DNA from: Acholeplasma oculi
GTDB lineage: Bacteria; Bacillota_I; Bacilli_A; Acholeplasmatales; Acholeplasmataceae
Direction: 5' to 3'
Length of the DNA stretch: 64,000 nt
Assembly (NCBI RefSeq): GCF_900166985.1
Contig: NZ_FUZK01000001.1
Coordinates: forward strand, 783,309 to 847,308
Below, piece by piece: positions 24,850 through 33,116 of the stretch. Each line of letters begins with the position of its first letter. Positions within the stretch are counted from its first letter, which is position 1. A model generated the notes under the pieces. That model searched no databases and was not told the origin of the DNA. It was given only the letters and a program-made list of their open reading frames with translations. The translations under genes and the position numbers were made by a program.

Positions 24850-25834
24850 TGCCCATCACCACCAGTGTTATGAGTATGGCTGAGGTTACAAAGAGTGCTA
24901 AATAGTCTTTAAATCCAATTTTATAAACATCTAGTTTTGTTCGTTCCTCACCAATAATATAACCTCTAGCCTCCATTGCATTACTTAAGTCTTCTGCTCG
25001 GTCAAAACTAATAACAAACACAGGGATTAATAAAGCAATAATTTGACCTATTTTTTGCCCGATAGAACTTTCATTAAAATCAGCTCCACGGGATGTTTGA
25101 GCTTTCATGATTTTATCTGTTTCATTTAATAATGTAGGTATACTACGAAGTGTTAATGAAATCATCATTGAAAACATATAGGTTGGTACTTTAATGTATC
25201 TTAATGGTTTCATTAATGATTCTAAACCATCATTGAGTTCAATAGTTGAGGTTGTAAATGTTAATAGTGATGCAACCACCATCACTGCAATAATTCTTAA
25301 AAATATAAATCCTGCTCTCAGTAATCCAGATGGATAGACTAAGAACTGATAATTAAATCCATCTAAATTCATAGGAATCAATGTGACTGCATATTGAATG
25401 TAGAAGATACCTACAACAAAGATAAAGAACCATGTTGTTTTAAATTTAATTCTTTTTTTAACAAAGAAGTATAAAACCAAAAGGAGTATCAAAAGTGGAA
25501 TACTTATCAATCCTAAGTTCATCGGTAAATCCAGTAATGGATTTTCTCCGAGTGGTTGAATACTAAATAATTGAATAATAAAGGTAAATGTCATTAAAAA
25601 TACAATAGCTTTTAAACCTTGTAGAACCTTACCTAAAGGAATACCTGATAAAAATACTAAAAGGATAGAGATGATAAATAATGTAATCATCGCAACAATA
25701 TTATATGTATCTAATGTAATAGGTACTAAAAATATAGAAACGATAAATAAAATCATGGATACTAATTTAATTCTTGGATCTAACTTATGTAAAAATGAGT
25801 CTCCTTGAATATATTGACCTATTTTAATGTTCAT
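24839..25834 (-). CDS. ecfT: ECF transporter transmembrane subunit EcfT
   Basis: 331 aa, longer than the usual 265. The N-terminus GDSFLHKLDPRIKLVSMILF is typical. About seven membrane helices are seen, with an additional hydrophobic pair at residues 95-150. The two coupling motifs are KAQTSRGAD and AMEARGYI, which dock into EcfA1 and EcfA2. It shares S-components (not in this window) to import vitamins or metals. Its ATG overlaps the ecfA2 stop. Confidence 0.93.
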   Translation of the reverse strand: MNIKIGQYIQGDSFLHKLDPRIKLVSMILFIVSIFLVPITLDTYNIVAMITLFIISILLVFLSGIPLGKVLQGLKAIVFLMTFTFIIQLFSIQPLGENPLLDLPMNLGLISIPLLILLLVLYFFVKKRIKFKTTWFFIFVVGIFYIQYAVTLIPMNLDGFNYQFLVYPSGLLRAGFIFLRIIAVMVVASLLTFTTSTIELNDGLESLMKPLRYIKVPTYMFSMMISLTLRSIPTLLNETDKIMKAQTSRGADFNESSIGQKIGQIIALLIPVFVISFDRAEDLSNAMEARGYIIGEERTKLDVYKIGFKDYLALFVTSAILITLVVMGIAL

Positions 25835-26676
25835 TTGAAGACCTCCTTTAAGTAAGATAGGAGTTCATCTTGATTTTTAACAAACTTTTTCTTAATACCT
25901 AATGTTTCATGTAAATGATTCATCATACGCATATGTGTAGGATAATCTAAATGAAATGTATGGAAATCTTCATGTTGGAATAAGTCATCTTTTTTACCAT
26001 CAAATACAATTTCACCTTGATTTAATACCACCACACGTTTAGCATACTTAGCAACAATATCCATATCATGTGTAATCATGATAATGGTTTTATGTTCTTG
26101 AACATGTATCTCATTAAATAAATCCATGATGTCGTCCTTACCTTGTGGGTCAAGACCTCTGGTTGGTTCATCCAATACTAAAATATTAGGATTCATCGCT
26201 AAAATACCTGCAATTGCAACCCTTCTCATTTGACCACCGGATATTCTAAAAGGTGATTCTTCATATAAGGATTCATCAATTCCAACAAGTTTTAATGATT
26301 TTTTAGCATACTCTGTTTTATGATCTTTAGTTTCTTTAAAATTAGAAGGACCAAACTCAACATCTTTTAAAATATTTTCTTCAAATAATTGATATTCTGG
26401 AAATTGAAAAACTAAACCTACTTTTTGTCTTAAATGGTTTACTTTTATTTTTTTCTTAGAAGGTAGTACAGTGCCTAAAATGTTAATTGTTCCTGATGTA
26501 GGTTTCATTAACGCATTTAAATGTTGAACTAAGGTTGACTTACCACTTCCTGTTTGACCAACAATAGCGATAAACTCGCCTTCTTTTTCAATCTCTAGAT
26601 TGATATTTTTGAGTGCGTGATATTGTTTTTTAAATCCTTGGTAAGCATAGCCTACTTCTTTAAATTGAATGTCCAT
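25831..26676 (-). CDS. ecfA2: ECF transporter ATP-binding subunit EcfA2
   Basis: 281 aa. Walker A GQTGSGKSTL, Q-loop VGLVFQFPEYQLFE, signature ISGGQMRRVAIAG, Walker B LVLDEPTRGLDPQG and the H-loop THD. A C-terminal extension ends in the family's DELLSYLKEVF. It pairs with EcfA1 to power EcfT. It overlaps ecfA1 by 25 nt, with SD GGTGG inside ecfA1. Confidence 0.95.
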   Translation of the reverse strand: MDIQFKEVGYAYQGFKKQYHALKNINLEIEKEGEFIAIVGQTGSGKSTLVQHLNALMKPTSGTINILGTVLPSKKKIKVNHLRQKVGLVFQFPEYQLFEENILKDVEFGPSNFKETKDHKTEYAKKSLKLVGIDESLYEESPFRISGGQMRRVAIAGILAMNPNILVLDEPTRGLDPQGKDDIMDLFNEIHVQEHKTIIMITHDMDIVAKYAKRVVVLNQGEIVFDGKKDDLFQHEDFHTFHLDYPTHMRMMNHLHETLGIKKKFVKNQDELLSYLKEVFK

Positions 26677-27461
26677 AATGCATCCACCAACTCCGATTGT
26701 TCTTTTAGCTTAGGATCATTTTTGACGTCTAAATAAAGTTTCAGTCCCGGTGGTACTGTTAATTTAGACTGTCTTAAAAGATCTTCTTCTAAAAATACTT
26801 CTGAAGGTTTTCCTTCCTTGATTAAAACACCTTCACTTAAAATCAGTGCATAATCACTTTTTAATGCAAATTCTAAATCATGTGTAATGGTAATAATTGT
26901 TTGACCTTGTTCTTTATTTAACTTTCTAATCAAATTCGTAACTTCAAAAACACCTTCTGGGTCTAACATCGATGTTGCCTCATCAAAAATAATAATATCT
27001 TTATGCATAGCCAGTGCACCAGCAATTGCAACTCTTTGTTTTTGTCCACCGGATAATTGTTGTGGTTCTTTTTTTAAATAATCTTCCATACCCACTAAGC
27101 GTGCATATAAATCTACACGTTTAACGATTTCTTCTTGAGGGATTTTCATATTCTCAAGACCAAATGCAATATCATGTCGAACGGTAACACCTACAAATTG
27201 ATTATCTGGGTTTTGAAAAACAATACCTACTTTTTTACGAACCTCATGAACTGTTTTTTCTGTTAATTCAATATCATCGATAAAGATTTGTCCACTTTGA
27301 GCTTTTAAGAGTCCTACTAAAACTTTAGCTAAGGTAGATTTTCCACTACCATTATGTCCTAAGATAGATACCCAAGCACCTTTTTTAATATCAAAAGATA
27401 AGTCTTTGATGACTTCTTTTGTTTCTTCATACATGAAATTTAAATTTCTAACTTTTATCAA
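26652..27461 (-). CDS. ecfA1: ECF transporter ATP-binding subunit EcfA1
   Basis: 269 aa. Walker A GHNGSGKSTL, Q-loop VGIVFQNPDNQFVG, signature LSGGQKQRVAIAG, Walker B IIIFDEATSMLDPEG, and H-loop THDLEF. The start codon is TTG at 27461 with SD AGGTGG 7 nt upstream; there is no usable ATG nearby. The promoter has TATAAT at 27488-27493 preceded by TG (extended -10). First gene of the ecf-truA(-tmk) transcript. Confidence 0.95.
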   Translation of the reverse strand: MIKVRNLNFMYEETKEVIKDLSFDIKKGAWVSILGHNGSGKSTLAKVLVGLLKAQSGQIFIDDIELTEKTVHEVRKKVGIVFQNPDNQFVGVTVRHDIAFGLENMKIPQEEIVKRVDLYARLVGMEDYLKKEPQQLSGGQKQRVAIAGALAMHKDIIIFDEATSMLDPEGVFEVTNLIRKLNKEQGQTIITITHDLEFALKSDYALILSEGVLIKEGKPSEVFLEEDLLRQSKLTVPPGLKLYLDVKNDPKLKEQSELVDALWTFNLKK

Positions 27462-27487
27462 AATAAAACCACCTATCTATTCTATTT

Positions 27488-27535
27488 ATTATAACATGTA
27501 GATGTTATTTTTTTAGTATAACTTTGAGTTATAAT
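27488..27535. promoter_or_regulatory. Divergent promoter region ecfA1 / trxA-like
   Basis: TATAAT on the - strand (27488-27493, TG-extended) faces ecfA1, and TATAAT on the + strand (27530-27535) faces the thioredoxin gene. The + transcript would start within a few bases of its SD. Confidence 0.55.
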
Positions 27536-27557
27536 AAGTATGTGGAGGTAATTCTTG

Positions 27558-27887
27558 ATGTTATTTGAACTCAGCAAAGAAAATTTTAATACATATGTAT
27601 TAGATTCTAAAACAAAAGTACTCATTGATTTCTATGCACCTTGGTGTAAGGGTTGTGAATCTTTAGAAGTTATCTTAGAAGATATATCCGATGATTTTTA
27701 TGGTGATTTAAAGGTTTATAAATTTAATGTTGATTTAGATGATTCTATTCCAGATCAATTCGATATCTTCTCACTACCAACCATCATTTTATTTGAAAAT
27801 GGAAATTTAAAGGATTCTATAACGGGTCTACAAAGCTATAAAACAATTAAGGAGTGGTTAATTACATGCATGACGTCATCATCATAG
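27558..27887 (+). CDS. Thioredoxin family protein
   Basis: 109 aa. The active site is FYAPWCKGCESL (CKGC in place of the usual CGPC), and the cis-Pro is in FSLPTIILFENG. Small cytoplasmic dithiol protein. GGAGGT is 8 nt before the ATG at 27558; the in-frame TTG at 27555 is too close. It overlaps the flavoprotein gene downstream by 22 nt, its likely reductase partner. CKGC suggests a redox potential or partner set different from canonical TrxA. Confidence 0.9.
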   Translation: MLFELSKENFNTYVLDSKTKVLIDFYAPWCKGCESLEVILEDISDDFYGDLKVYKFNVDLDDSIPDQFDIFSLPTIILFENGNLKDSITGLQSYKTIKEWLITCMTSSS

Positions 27888-28711
27888 GAAGTGGTCCTGC
27901 GGGTATATCTGCAGCCCTTCATTTAAGAAAAATTAATATTGAAGCTTTAGTTATTGGGAAGGATTATGGACAACTCACCAAACTAGATATGATTGATAAT
28001 TGGTATGGTCAATTACCAATTTCTGGAGAAAGACTCATAGAAAAAGGAATTGAACAAGCTATACATTTAGGTATTCCAGTTAAAAAAGAAACAGTTTTAA
28101 ATGTTGAAACTTTAGATGATCATTTTGTTGTTACAACCAATCAATTTGTATATCAATCTAAAACATTAGTACTTGCGACAGGAAAACCTAGAGTACCTCT
28201 CAATATTGAAGGATTTATGAGACTTAAGTCAAGAGGCATTCATTTATGTACAACATGTGATGGTCTTATTTATAAGTCTAAACCTGTATCCATTATTGGA
28301 AGTGGTCCATATATGGAGCAAGAACTAAAGGTTTTAGAAAATTTTACAAAAGATATTACAATTTTTACAAACGGTAAAAATTATACCCACCCCACATATA
28401 AAGTTATTCAAGAAGAGGTTGTTGAATTCGTTGGTGAAAAACGTTTAGAGTCCATTCAAACAACTAAAAATACTTATCCATTTAGAGGTGTCTTTCTAGC
28501 TCTAGATTACCCTCAAGCAACCGAATTATCCTTAAAACTTGGTGTTTTGATGGAGTCTTCAAATATCTTAGTTGATGAAAATCATCAAACCAATATCAAA
28601 GGATTATTTGCAGCAGGGGACGTTTTAGGTGGTACACTTCAAATTACTAAAGCTGTCTATGATGGTTTATGTGTCAGTGAAGGCATTAGAAAGTACTTAA
28701 ACAAAAATTAA
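27866..28711 (+). CDS. Thioredoxin-reductase-like flavoprotein
   Basis: 281 aa. FAD-binding DVIIIGSGPAGISAALHLRK at the N-terminus, a CTTC redox pair (Cys128, Cys131) at the TrxR position, and a second FAD motif GLFAAGDVLGG near the end. The nucleotide domain starts GSGPYMEQE instead of GGGDSAxEE and has no HRR-type NADPH-phosphate motif, so the electron donor may not be NADPH. SD AAGGAG fits the ATG at 27866. It is coupled to the thioredoxin gene, so it most likely reduces that CKGC protein. Confidence 0.85.
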   Translation: MHDVIIIGSGPAGISAALHLRKINIEALVIGKDYGQLTKLDMIDNWYGQLPISGERLIEKGIEQAIHLGIPVKKETVLNVETLDDHFVVTTNQFVYQSKTLVLATGKPRVPLNIEGFMRLKSRGIHLCTTCDGLIYKSKPVSIIGSGPYMEQELKVLENFTKDITIFTNGKNYTHPTYKVIQEEVVEFVGEKRLESIQTTKNTYPFRGVFLALDYPQATELSLKLGVLMESSNILVDENHQTNIKGLFAAGDVLGGTLQITKAVYDGLCVSEGIRKYLNKN

Positions 28712-28723
28712 TGTGTAGATAAT

Positions 28724-28758
28724 AAAAACCATGACAATTTTATAGTCATGGTTTTTTT
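28724..28758 (+). terminator. Terminator after the thioredoxin reductase-like gene
   Basis: A 12-bp perfect stem aaaaaccatgac/gtcatggttttt with a 9-nt loop and a T-run. It also works in reverse for the small membrane gene at 28775. Confidence 0.92.
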
Positions 28759-28774
28759 GATAACTCTAAATGAA

Positions 28775-28981
28775 TCATCTATTCTTATTTCTAATAAAGA
28801 TAATGTATAAAGAACCCAGGAGTGTACTTCCGGATCCTAAAAGTGCGTAATATCCTAGAAAATAATAAATTAATTGGTATGGATGAATGAAGTTCCAAAA
28901 TATAATGAAAGAACCTACGCCTATGAGTAATAATATTACAGGTAACAAAAATGCCAATATTGGTTTATTCTTTGAAATCAT
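28775..28981 (-). CDS. Small two-helix membrane protein, unknown
   Basis: 68 aa with two hydrophobic helices (about residues 8-29 and 38-62) and basic ends (MISKNK; RNKNR). No family recognised. It has no SD of its own; its ATG overlaps the stop of an 8-codon ORF (28978-29004) that does, so translation is probably by re-initiation. It follows the RloB gene by 38 nt and is bounded downstream by the trxB terminator, so it could be a third component of the ATPase/RloB cassette. Confidence 0.55.
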   Translation of the reverse strand: MISKNKPILAFLLPVILLLIGVGSFIIFWNFIHPYQLIYYFLGYYALLGSGSTLLGSLYIIFIRNKNR

Positions 28982-29004
28982 AGCAGTGCACAGATTTTTT
29001 TCAT
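28978..29004 (-). CDS. Putative 8-residue upstream ORF (MKKICALL)
   Basis: ATG at 29002-29004 with SD AAAGGG 6 nt upstream and a TGA stop that overlaps the ATG of the small membrane gene (ATGA). It looks like a translational coupling element. It could instead be a frameshifted remnant of a longer N-terminus. Confidence 0.4.
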   Translation of the reverse strand: MKKICALL

Positions 29005-29019
29005 AATAATCCCTTTCTA

Positions 29020-29682
29020 CTATAGATTTTCTAAAATTTCTTCTACTAATTTATGAACATTAGTAAATGGATTCATTTCTTTATACCTTGATATTATCTT
29101 TAGGTTTTCTTCTATGTATTTTTTATCAAGATTCTTTGCATTCTCTATAGCATTTTTGACATTAGATTCATCATGGAGTATTTTTGATATCATACCCTTA
29201 GATGACTTTATATATCTAGTTATGTTTAGTTGCTCTCTTATTTTTTCCTTTAACTGTCTTTTTGTCATTGGTATAGTGACTTCCAGTAAATGCATTAATA
29301 GCCAAACTTCAAAACTTTTATAACTGTATAACAATGTAAAACCGTAATCACTTTTCGACATCTCAATTAAGGTTTTGATCATCAATTCACGTTTTTTAGG
29401 ATCATCCAAATCGAATACGATTACTTTTTCATGATATTGATACTTGTGATTCACAGGATTTTCTAAAAATTCATTTACTTTATTAAAAATGTTTATAGCA
29501 CCACCACCAGCTACATCAATAGGTTCAAGCTCAAGATTAATATATTTATTTTTTTTGCTGTCGAGTTTTACTTTGAAGTAATTAAAATAATTAAACTCTG
29601 TTGTGCCTTCACAAAAAATAATAACTTTACCTAAAAATTGTTTTTTATGAGAGATTTTTCTTTCCTGAGATAGATTAATCAT
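29020..29682 (-). CDS. RloB family TOPRIM-like protein (AbiLii-like)
   Basis: 220 aa. VIIFCEGTTEFNYFNYFK (acidic residue of a TOPRIM-like motif), VIVFDLDDPKKREL (DxD motif) and SYKSFEVWLLMHLLE are the RloB hallmarks. RloB proteins pair with AAA ATPases in abortive-infection type systems such as lactococcal AbiL. The partner ATPase is directly upstream and overlaps by 8 nt. The ATG at 29682 is preferred to 29709 because GGAG lies 9 nt before it. It is likely the nucleic-acid-cutting or RNA-targeting effector, by inference. Confidence 0.85.
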   Translation of the reverse strand: MINLSQERKISHKKQFLGKVIIFCEGTTEFNYFNYFKVKLDSKKNKYINLELEPIDVAGGGAINIFNKVNEFLENPVNHKYQYHEKVIVFDLDDPKKRELMIKTLIEMSKSDYGFTLLYSYKSFEVWLLMHLLEVTIPMTKRQLKEKIREQLNITRYIKSSKGMISKILHDESNVKNAIENAKNLDKKYIEENLKIISRYKEMNPFTNVHKLVEEILENL

Positions 29683-30955
29683 GAAAATTATCTCCATTGA
29701 AAATATCATCTATTATCGGAATGCCACCATATTTGCCTTTAAAGTAATCAACATCATATGAGGCATCTGATCTAACATTTATATCTGCTAATGAATAAAT
29801 ACTAGATTCACCTTTATTGTTTTTATCAACAACAACTATTTCGTCTCGTCTAAATTGATGTCTATTCATTATTGTAGTTTCATGTGTTGTAAAAATTAAT
29901 TGAGCATTATTTTTATTTACTTTTGATTGAAAAAGATCAACTATAAATTTTGTTAGTAGTGGGTGGAAACTACTTGATAATTCATCTATTATATAAACTC
30001 CACCTTTTTCCATCATCATAATTATATTATTAATGAATGAAATAAATCTTTTAGTACCATTAGATTCATCTTCTAAATCAAAAGGTAATTCATAAATTAC
30101 ACTATTATTCTCATCAATAATGCTGTGCACTGATTTTATGATTTTTGTTTTCTCTTTTTCTTTTGTCTTTTTATTATTAATCTCAATTTCATGTACAGTT
30201 AAATTTGAAATACCAATGTCAATCTGTTTTACATATTCGGTAACTTTTTTAAGTAAACTATTATCATTTATTAGGTGTTTGTAGTGTGAAAGTGACATTA
30301 AACTTAATCCTTTAATAGATGATTCAAAATATATTTCAAAATGAACATTAACTTTATCTCTAAAAAACTCTTTAATATATGACATTAGTTCGCGCTGCTT
30401 ATCATCAACAGCAAAATAATCAATTGTTGAAATCAATAATCGGTCTTCTCTTACCTTATTGAACATACTATATATCTTTTCATATTTCTTGCCATATTTA
30501 ATTGTCTCTTCTCTAGTAAATACTTCTTCTCGATCAACTTGTAGCCATTCCTTTATAAATTTAGTCTTGTTTTCTTTGTCTACAATAAAACCATATTGAA
30601 AAAGATGGTTAGAGTTATAAAATACGATTTCAAATTCAATATTAGGATTTTTGTCTTTTGTTAGCAAAAATGGCTTAAATGCTGCTATAGTAGTTTGTGA
30701 TGAATCTTCATTAGTTTTGTCTGGGTTCTCATCGTAAAACTGCGATTCGATTGTATCTATAAATGCAGATAGTGCACAAACTAGATTAGATTTACCACTA
30801 GCATTTGCTCCATATATTGCAATTGTTTTCAGCAATTCAAAATCTCCTATTTTAAAAGTATGATCTGGGTGTTCACGAAAATTACTTTTTCTTAAGTCTA
30901 AAACTACGTCATCCTTAAATGATAAAAAGTTTTTAGCTCTGAACATTACTATCAT
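29675..30955 (-). CDS. AAA family ATPase (RloA/AbiLi-like)
   Basis: 426 aa. The first residues RAKNFLSFKDDVVLDL are the typical start of AAA_15/AAA_21 ATPases. Walker A is GANASGKS (residues 49-56), a signature-like ESNGTKRF, Walker B GGVYIIDELSSSFHP, and switch TTHETTIMN. The sensor ATPase in two-gene phage-defence systems has this form. SD GAGGT is 7 nt before the ATG at 30955 (a GTG at 30964 is part of the SD region). It is coupled to RloB. Base use is as AT-rich as the neighbours, so recent transfer is not obvious. Confidence 0.85.
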   Translation of the reverse strand: MIVMFRAKNFLSFKDDVVLDLRKSNFREHPDHTFKIGDFELLKTIAIYGANASGKSNLVCALSAFIDTIESQFYDENPDKTNEDSSQTTIAAFKPFLLTKDKNPNIEFEIVFYNSNHLFQYGFIVDKENKTKFIKEWLQVDREEVFTREETIKYGKKYEKIYSMFNKVREDRLLISTIDYFAVDDKQRELMSYIKEFFRDKVNVHFEIYFESSIKGLSLMSLSHYKHLINDNSLLKKVTEYVKQIDIGISNLTVHEIEINNKKTKEKEKTKIIKSVHSIIDENNSVIYELPFDLEDESNGTKRFISFINNIIMMMEKGGVYIIDELSSSFHPLLTKFIVDLFQSKVNKNNAQLIFTTHETTIMNRHQFRRDEIVVVDKNNKGESSIYSLADINVRSDASYDVDYFKGKYGGIPIIDDIFNGDNFHD

Positions 30956-30973
30956 ATTAATCACCTCATCTAT

Positions 30974-31001
30974 AGTATATCACTAAAATTTAACAATTCA
31001 A
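30974..31001 (-). promoter_or_regulatory. Promoter of the ATPase/RloB cassette
   Basis: TTGAAT (30996-31001), 16-nt spacer and TATACT (30974-30979) preceded by TGA, an extended -10. A direct-repeat copy lies 4 nt upstream of the -35. Confidence 0.55.
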
Positions 31002-31005
31002 CTAA

Positions 31006-31098
31006 TTTAATTCGTATTTATCGATTTTTTATACGATTATTGTTGTTAAAATACCAATATTTTCGCTATCAATTATATTTTAATTCGTAATTATCGAA
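31006..31098. repeat. Direct repeat pair upstream of the ATPase promoter
   Basis: TTTAATTCGTATTTATCGAT (31006-31025) and TTTAATTCGTAATTATCGAA (31079-31098) agree at 18 of 20 positions and are 73 nt apart, close to seven helical turns. An inverted ATACGA follows the first copy. The position suggests an operator for a DNA-binding protein; none is encoded next to it. Confidence 0.5.
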
Positions 31099-31424
31099 TA
31101 ATTTGCAAATCACGCGATTTTTTGGTTCTCCTGATTGGCTCTCACTATATCATGGATTAATCGATCTAAGAAAACTGATTTTCTACTTTTTTAAACCTAT
31201 GAGTAGATAATAGAGGTGTTAAACCGATTTTACATTGGGTTGATATAGTATTGAATTGGACATTCCATTTAAAAGCGTTAAAAAAGACGAGTTTTTTACT
31301 CATCTTTATGATTTTTAAAAATTTATATGTAACAGATGTCATTGGTTGCAAAGATATGACATAGTAACAGACAGTTCTTGAACTAGGAACAGTGTGTGTT
31401 TACGTTTAAATCAAAATCTATTCA
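31099..31424. other. Intergenic stretch between defence cassette and pepF
   Basis: About 326 nt. It holds the pepF terminator (31279-31307). A 61-codon frame on the - strand (31166-31351) spans the terminator and has no SD or recognisable product, so I do not call it. Nothing else is recognised. Confidence 0.5.
31279..31307 (-). terminator. Terminator downstream of pepF
   Basis: AAAGATGAGT pairs with ACTCGTCTTT (one G-U) around a 5-nt loop, followed by T residues on the - strand, about 120 nt after the pepF stop. Confidence 0.75.
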
Positions 31425-33116
31425 TTAAAACTTTGTATCATCCACACCATTTAAGTATGCCTTAATTGGTGTTAAAATACGTTCAATCGTTCCATCTTTA
31501 AATGGATTAGAAATACCAGCTTCTTCAATTAATTTAACAAAACTATATTTACCACCAAGTTTACAAAGATTCAAATACTTCTGCCAAGTTTTTTTAGCAT
31601 CTAATTGGTTTTCACCCCAGAATTCAAATGCTAAGACTTGAGCTAAAGTATAATCAATATAATAGAATGGATCTTGGAAAATATGACCTTGTTTGAACCA
31701 CCATAAACCTTTATTCATTGCATCATTTTCATCATACACTTTCCAAGGTTGATATACTTTCTCAAGGCGTTTCCAAGTCTCTTTTCTCATTTCTTTAGTC
31801 ATCTGAGGGTTTGCATAAACTTCATGTTGAAAATGATCGACTAATACCCCATAAGGTAAGAATTCAATACCACCAGATAAGTGTTGGAATTTATATTTAT
31901 CCGTGTCTTCTTCAAAAAATAAATCGATATATGGCCAAGCTAAGAATTCCATACTCATAGAGTGGATTTCTGCAGCTTCATAACTAGGCCATCTATAATC
32001 CGGTAATAAATCTTTAGACATATACACCTGGAATGCATGTCCAGCTTCATGTGTTAATACATCAACATCACCTGATGTTCCATTGAAGTTGGCAAATATA
32101 AATGGAGATTCATACTGAGGAATAAATGTACAATATCCACCACCTTCTTTATTATCTTTAGATTCTAAATCGAGTAGTTCTCTTTCTACCATGAATCTAA
32201 AGAATTTAGAAGTTTCTGGACTTAAGGAATCATACATTTGGATTGCTTTTTCAACTTGCCACTTAGAGTCTCCTTTAGGTTTAGGGTTACCTGATAAGAA
32301 ACTTAATCCCAAATCAAATGATTTCATATCAGAAATACCTAAGCGCTTAGCCTTACGAGCTTCCAAATCTTTAGCAAGAGGAATGATTACATCTTTAACT
32401 TGTTCTCTGTATTTTGCAACATCTTGATGATTATAATCGACTCTTTTTAAGCGGTCATATCCTAATTGAATAAAATTCTCATAACCTAACTTTATAGCAA
32501 TCTCATGACGAACCTTTACAAGTTTGTCATAAATATCATCAAAAGCTGCTTCATTTTGTTGATACCAAGAAGATACCTTAAGTGTTGCCTCTCTTCTTGT
32601 TTCACGGTCTTTATCTGTTGCAAAAGGAGTCATACGAGATAAGTTATATACCTCACCTCTAAATTCAATTTGTGCACTGGATTTGAGTTTAGCGTATTCT
32701 GTTGTGAGTTTGTTTTCTTCTTGTAATAAAGATATGATTTCATCTTTAAATGTTTTCTTAGATAGTTCTGCTTTTTTAAAGAGTAAGTCTCCAAGTTCTT
32801 GTTCTAACTCATTTCTATACTTACTTTCTAATAATGCATTGGTAAATAAGACACTTTCTGATTCAATTAAAGGTAATGAATCATTAACGAATGCCTGTTC
32901 TTCATCATAAAATGCATCTTTTGTGTTGATAGAATGTCTAACTAATGCTAATTGAATCATAGAATCTATATGATCAAAATATTGGTTATAATCTTTGATA
33001 ACCTGTTTTGCGGCCTCAAATGTAGGTGCTTCTTCTAAATGAATTCTAAATGCTGTTAAATCTTTTTTTATTTGTTCGATATCAATTCGAACATATGGAT
33101 ATTCTTTGAAAGTCAT
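31425..33116 (-). CDS. pepF: Oligoendopeptidase F, M3 family
   Basis: 563 aa. The zinc site is HEAGH (residues 356-360) within DVLTHEAGHAFQVY, preceded by GGGYCTFIPQYESPFIFANF, both diagnostic of the PepF/M3B branch. It is a cytoplasmic metallopeptidase that degrades imported or internal oligopeptides. SD AGGAGG is 7 nt before the ATG, which overlaps the tag stop (ATGA). The operon tag/nuclease/pepF suggests nutrient recovery combined with DNA upkeep, an inference from position alone. Confidence 0.94.
   Translation of the reverse strand: MTFKEYPYVRIDIEQIKKDLTAFRIHLEEAPTFEAAKQVIKDYNQYFDHIDSMIQLALVRHSINTKDAFYDEEQAFVNDSLPLIESESVLFTNALLESKYRNELEQELGDLLFKKAELSKKTFKDEIISLLQEENKLTTEYAKLKSSAQIEFRGEVYNLSRMTPFATDKDRETRREATLKVSSWYQQNEAAFDDIYDKLVKVRHEIAIKLGYENFIQLGYDRLKRVDYNHQDVAKYREQVKDVIIPLAKDLEARKAKRLGISDMKSFDLGLSFLSGNPKPKGDSKWQVEKAIQMYDSLSPETSKFFRFMVERELLDLESKDNKEGGGYCTFIPQYESPFIFANFNGTSGDVDVLTHEAGHAFQVYMSKDLLPDYRWPSYEAAEIHSMSMEFLAWPYIDLFFEEDTDKYKFQHLSGGIEFLPYGVLVDHFQHEVYANPQMTKEMRKETWKRLEKVYQPWKVYDENDAMNKGLWWFKQGHIFQDPFYYIDYTLAQVLAFEFWGENQLDAKKTWQKYLNLCKLGGKYSFVKLIEEAGISNPFKDGTIERILTPIKAYLNGVDDTKF

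Noticed and set aside
28628..28703. Could the small membrane gene region hide a toxin-antitoxin pair?
   Set aside because: No partner ORF with an SD or antitoxin features was found near 28.7-29.0 kb; only the 8-codon frame is present.
31166..31351. 61-codon frame on the - strand between the defence cassette and pepF
   Set aside because: It lacks an SD, spans the pepF terminator and resembles nothing known.
30965..31424. Phage attachment site or insertion sequence ends at the defence cassette
   Set aside because: No inverted terminal repeats, target duplication or integrase gene were found; the direct repeats lie on one side only.
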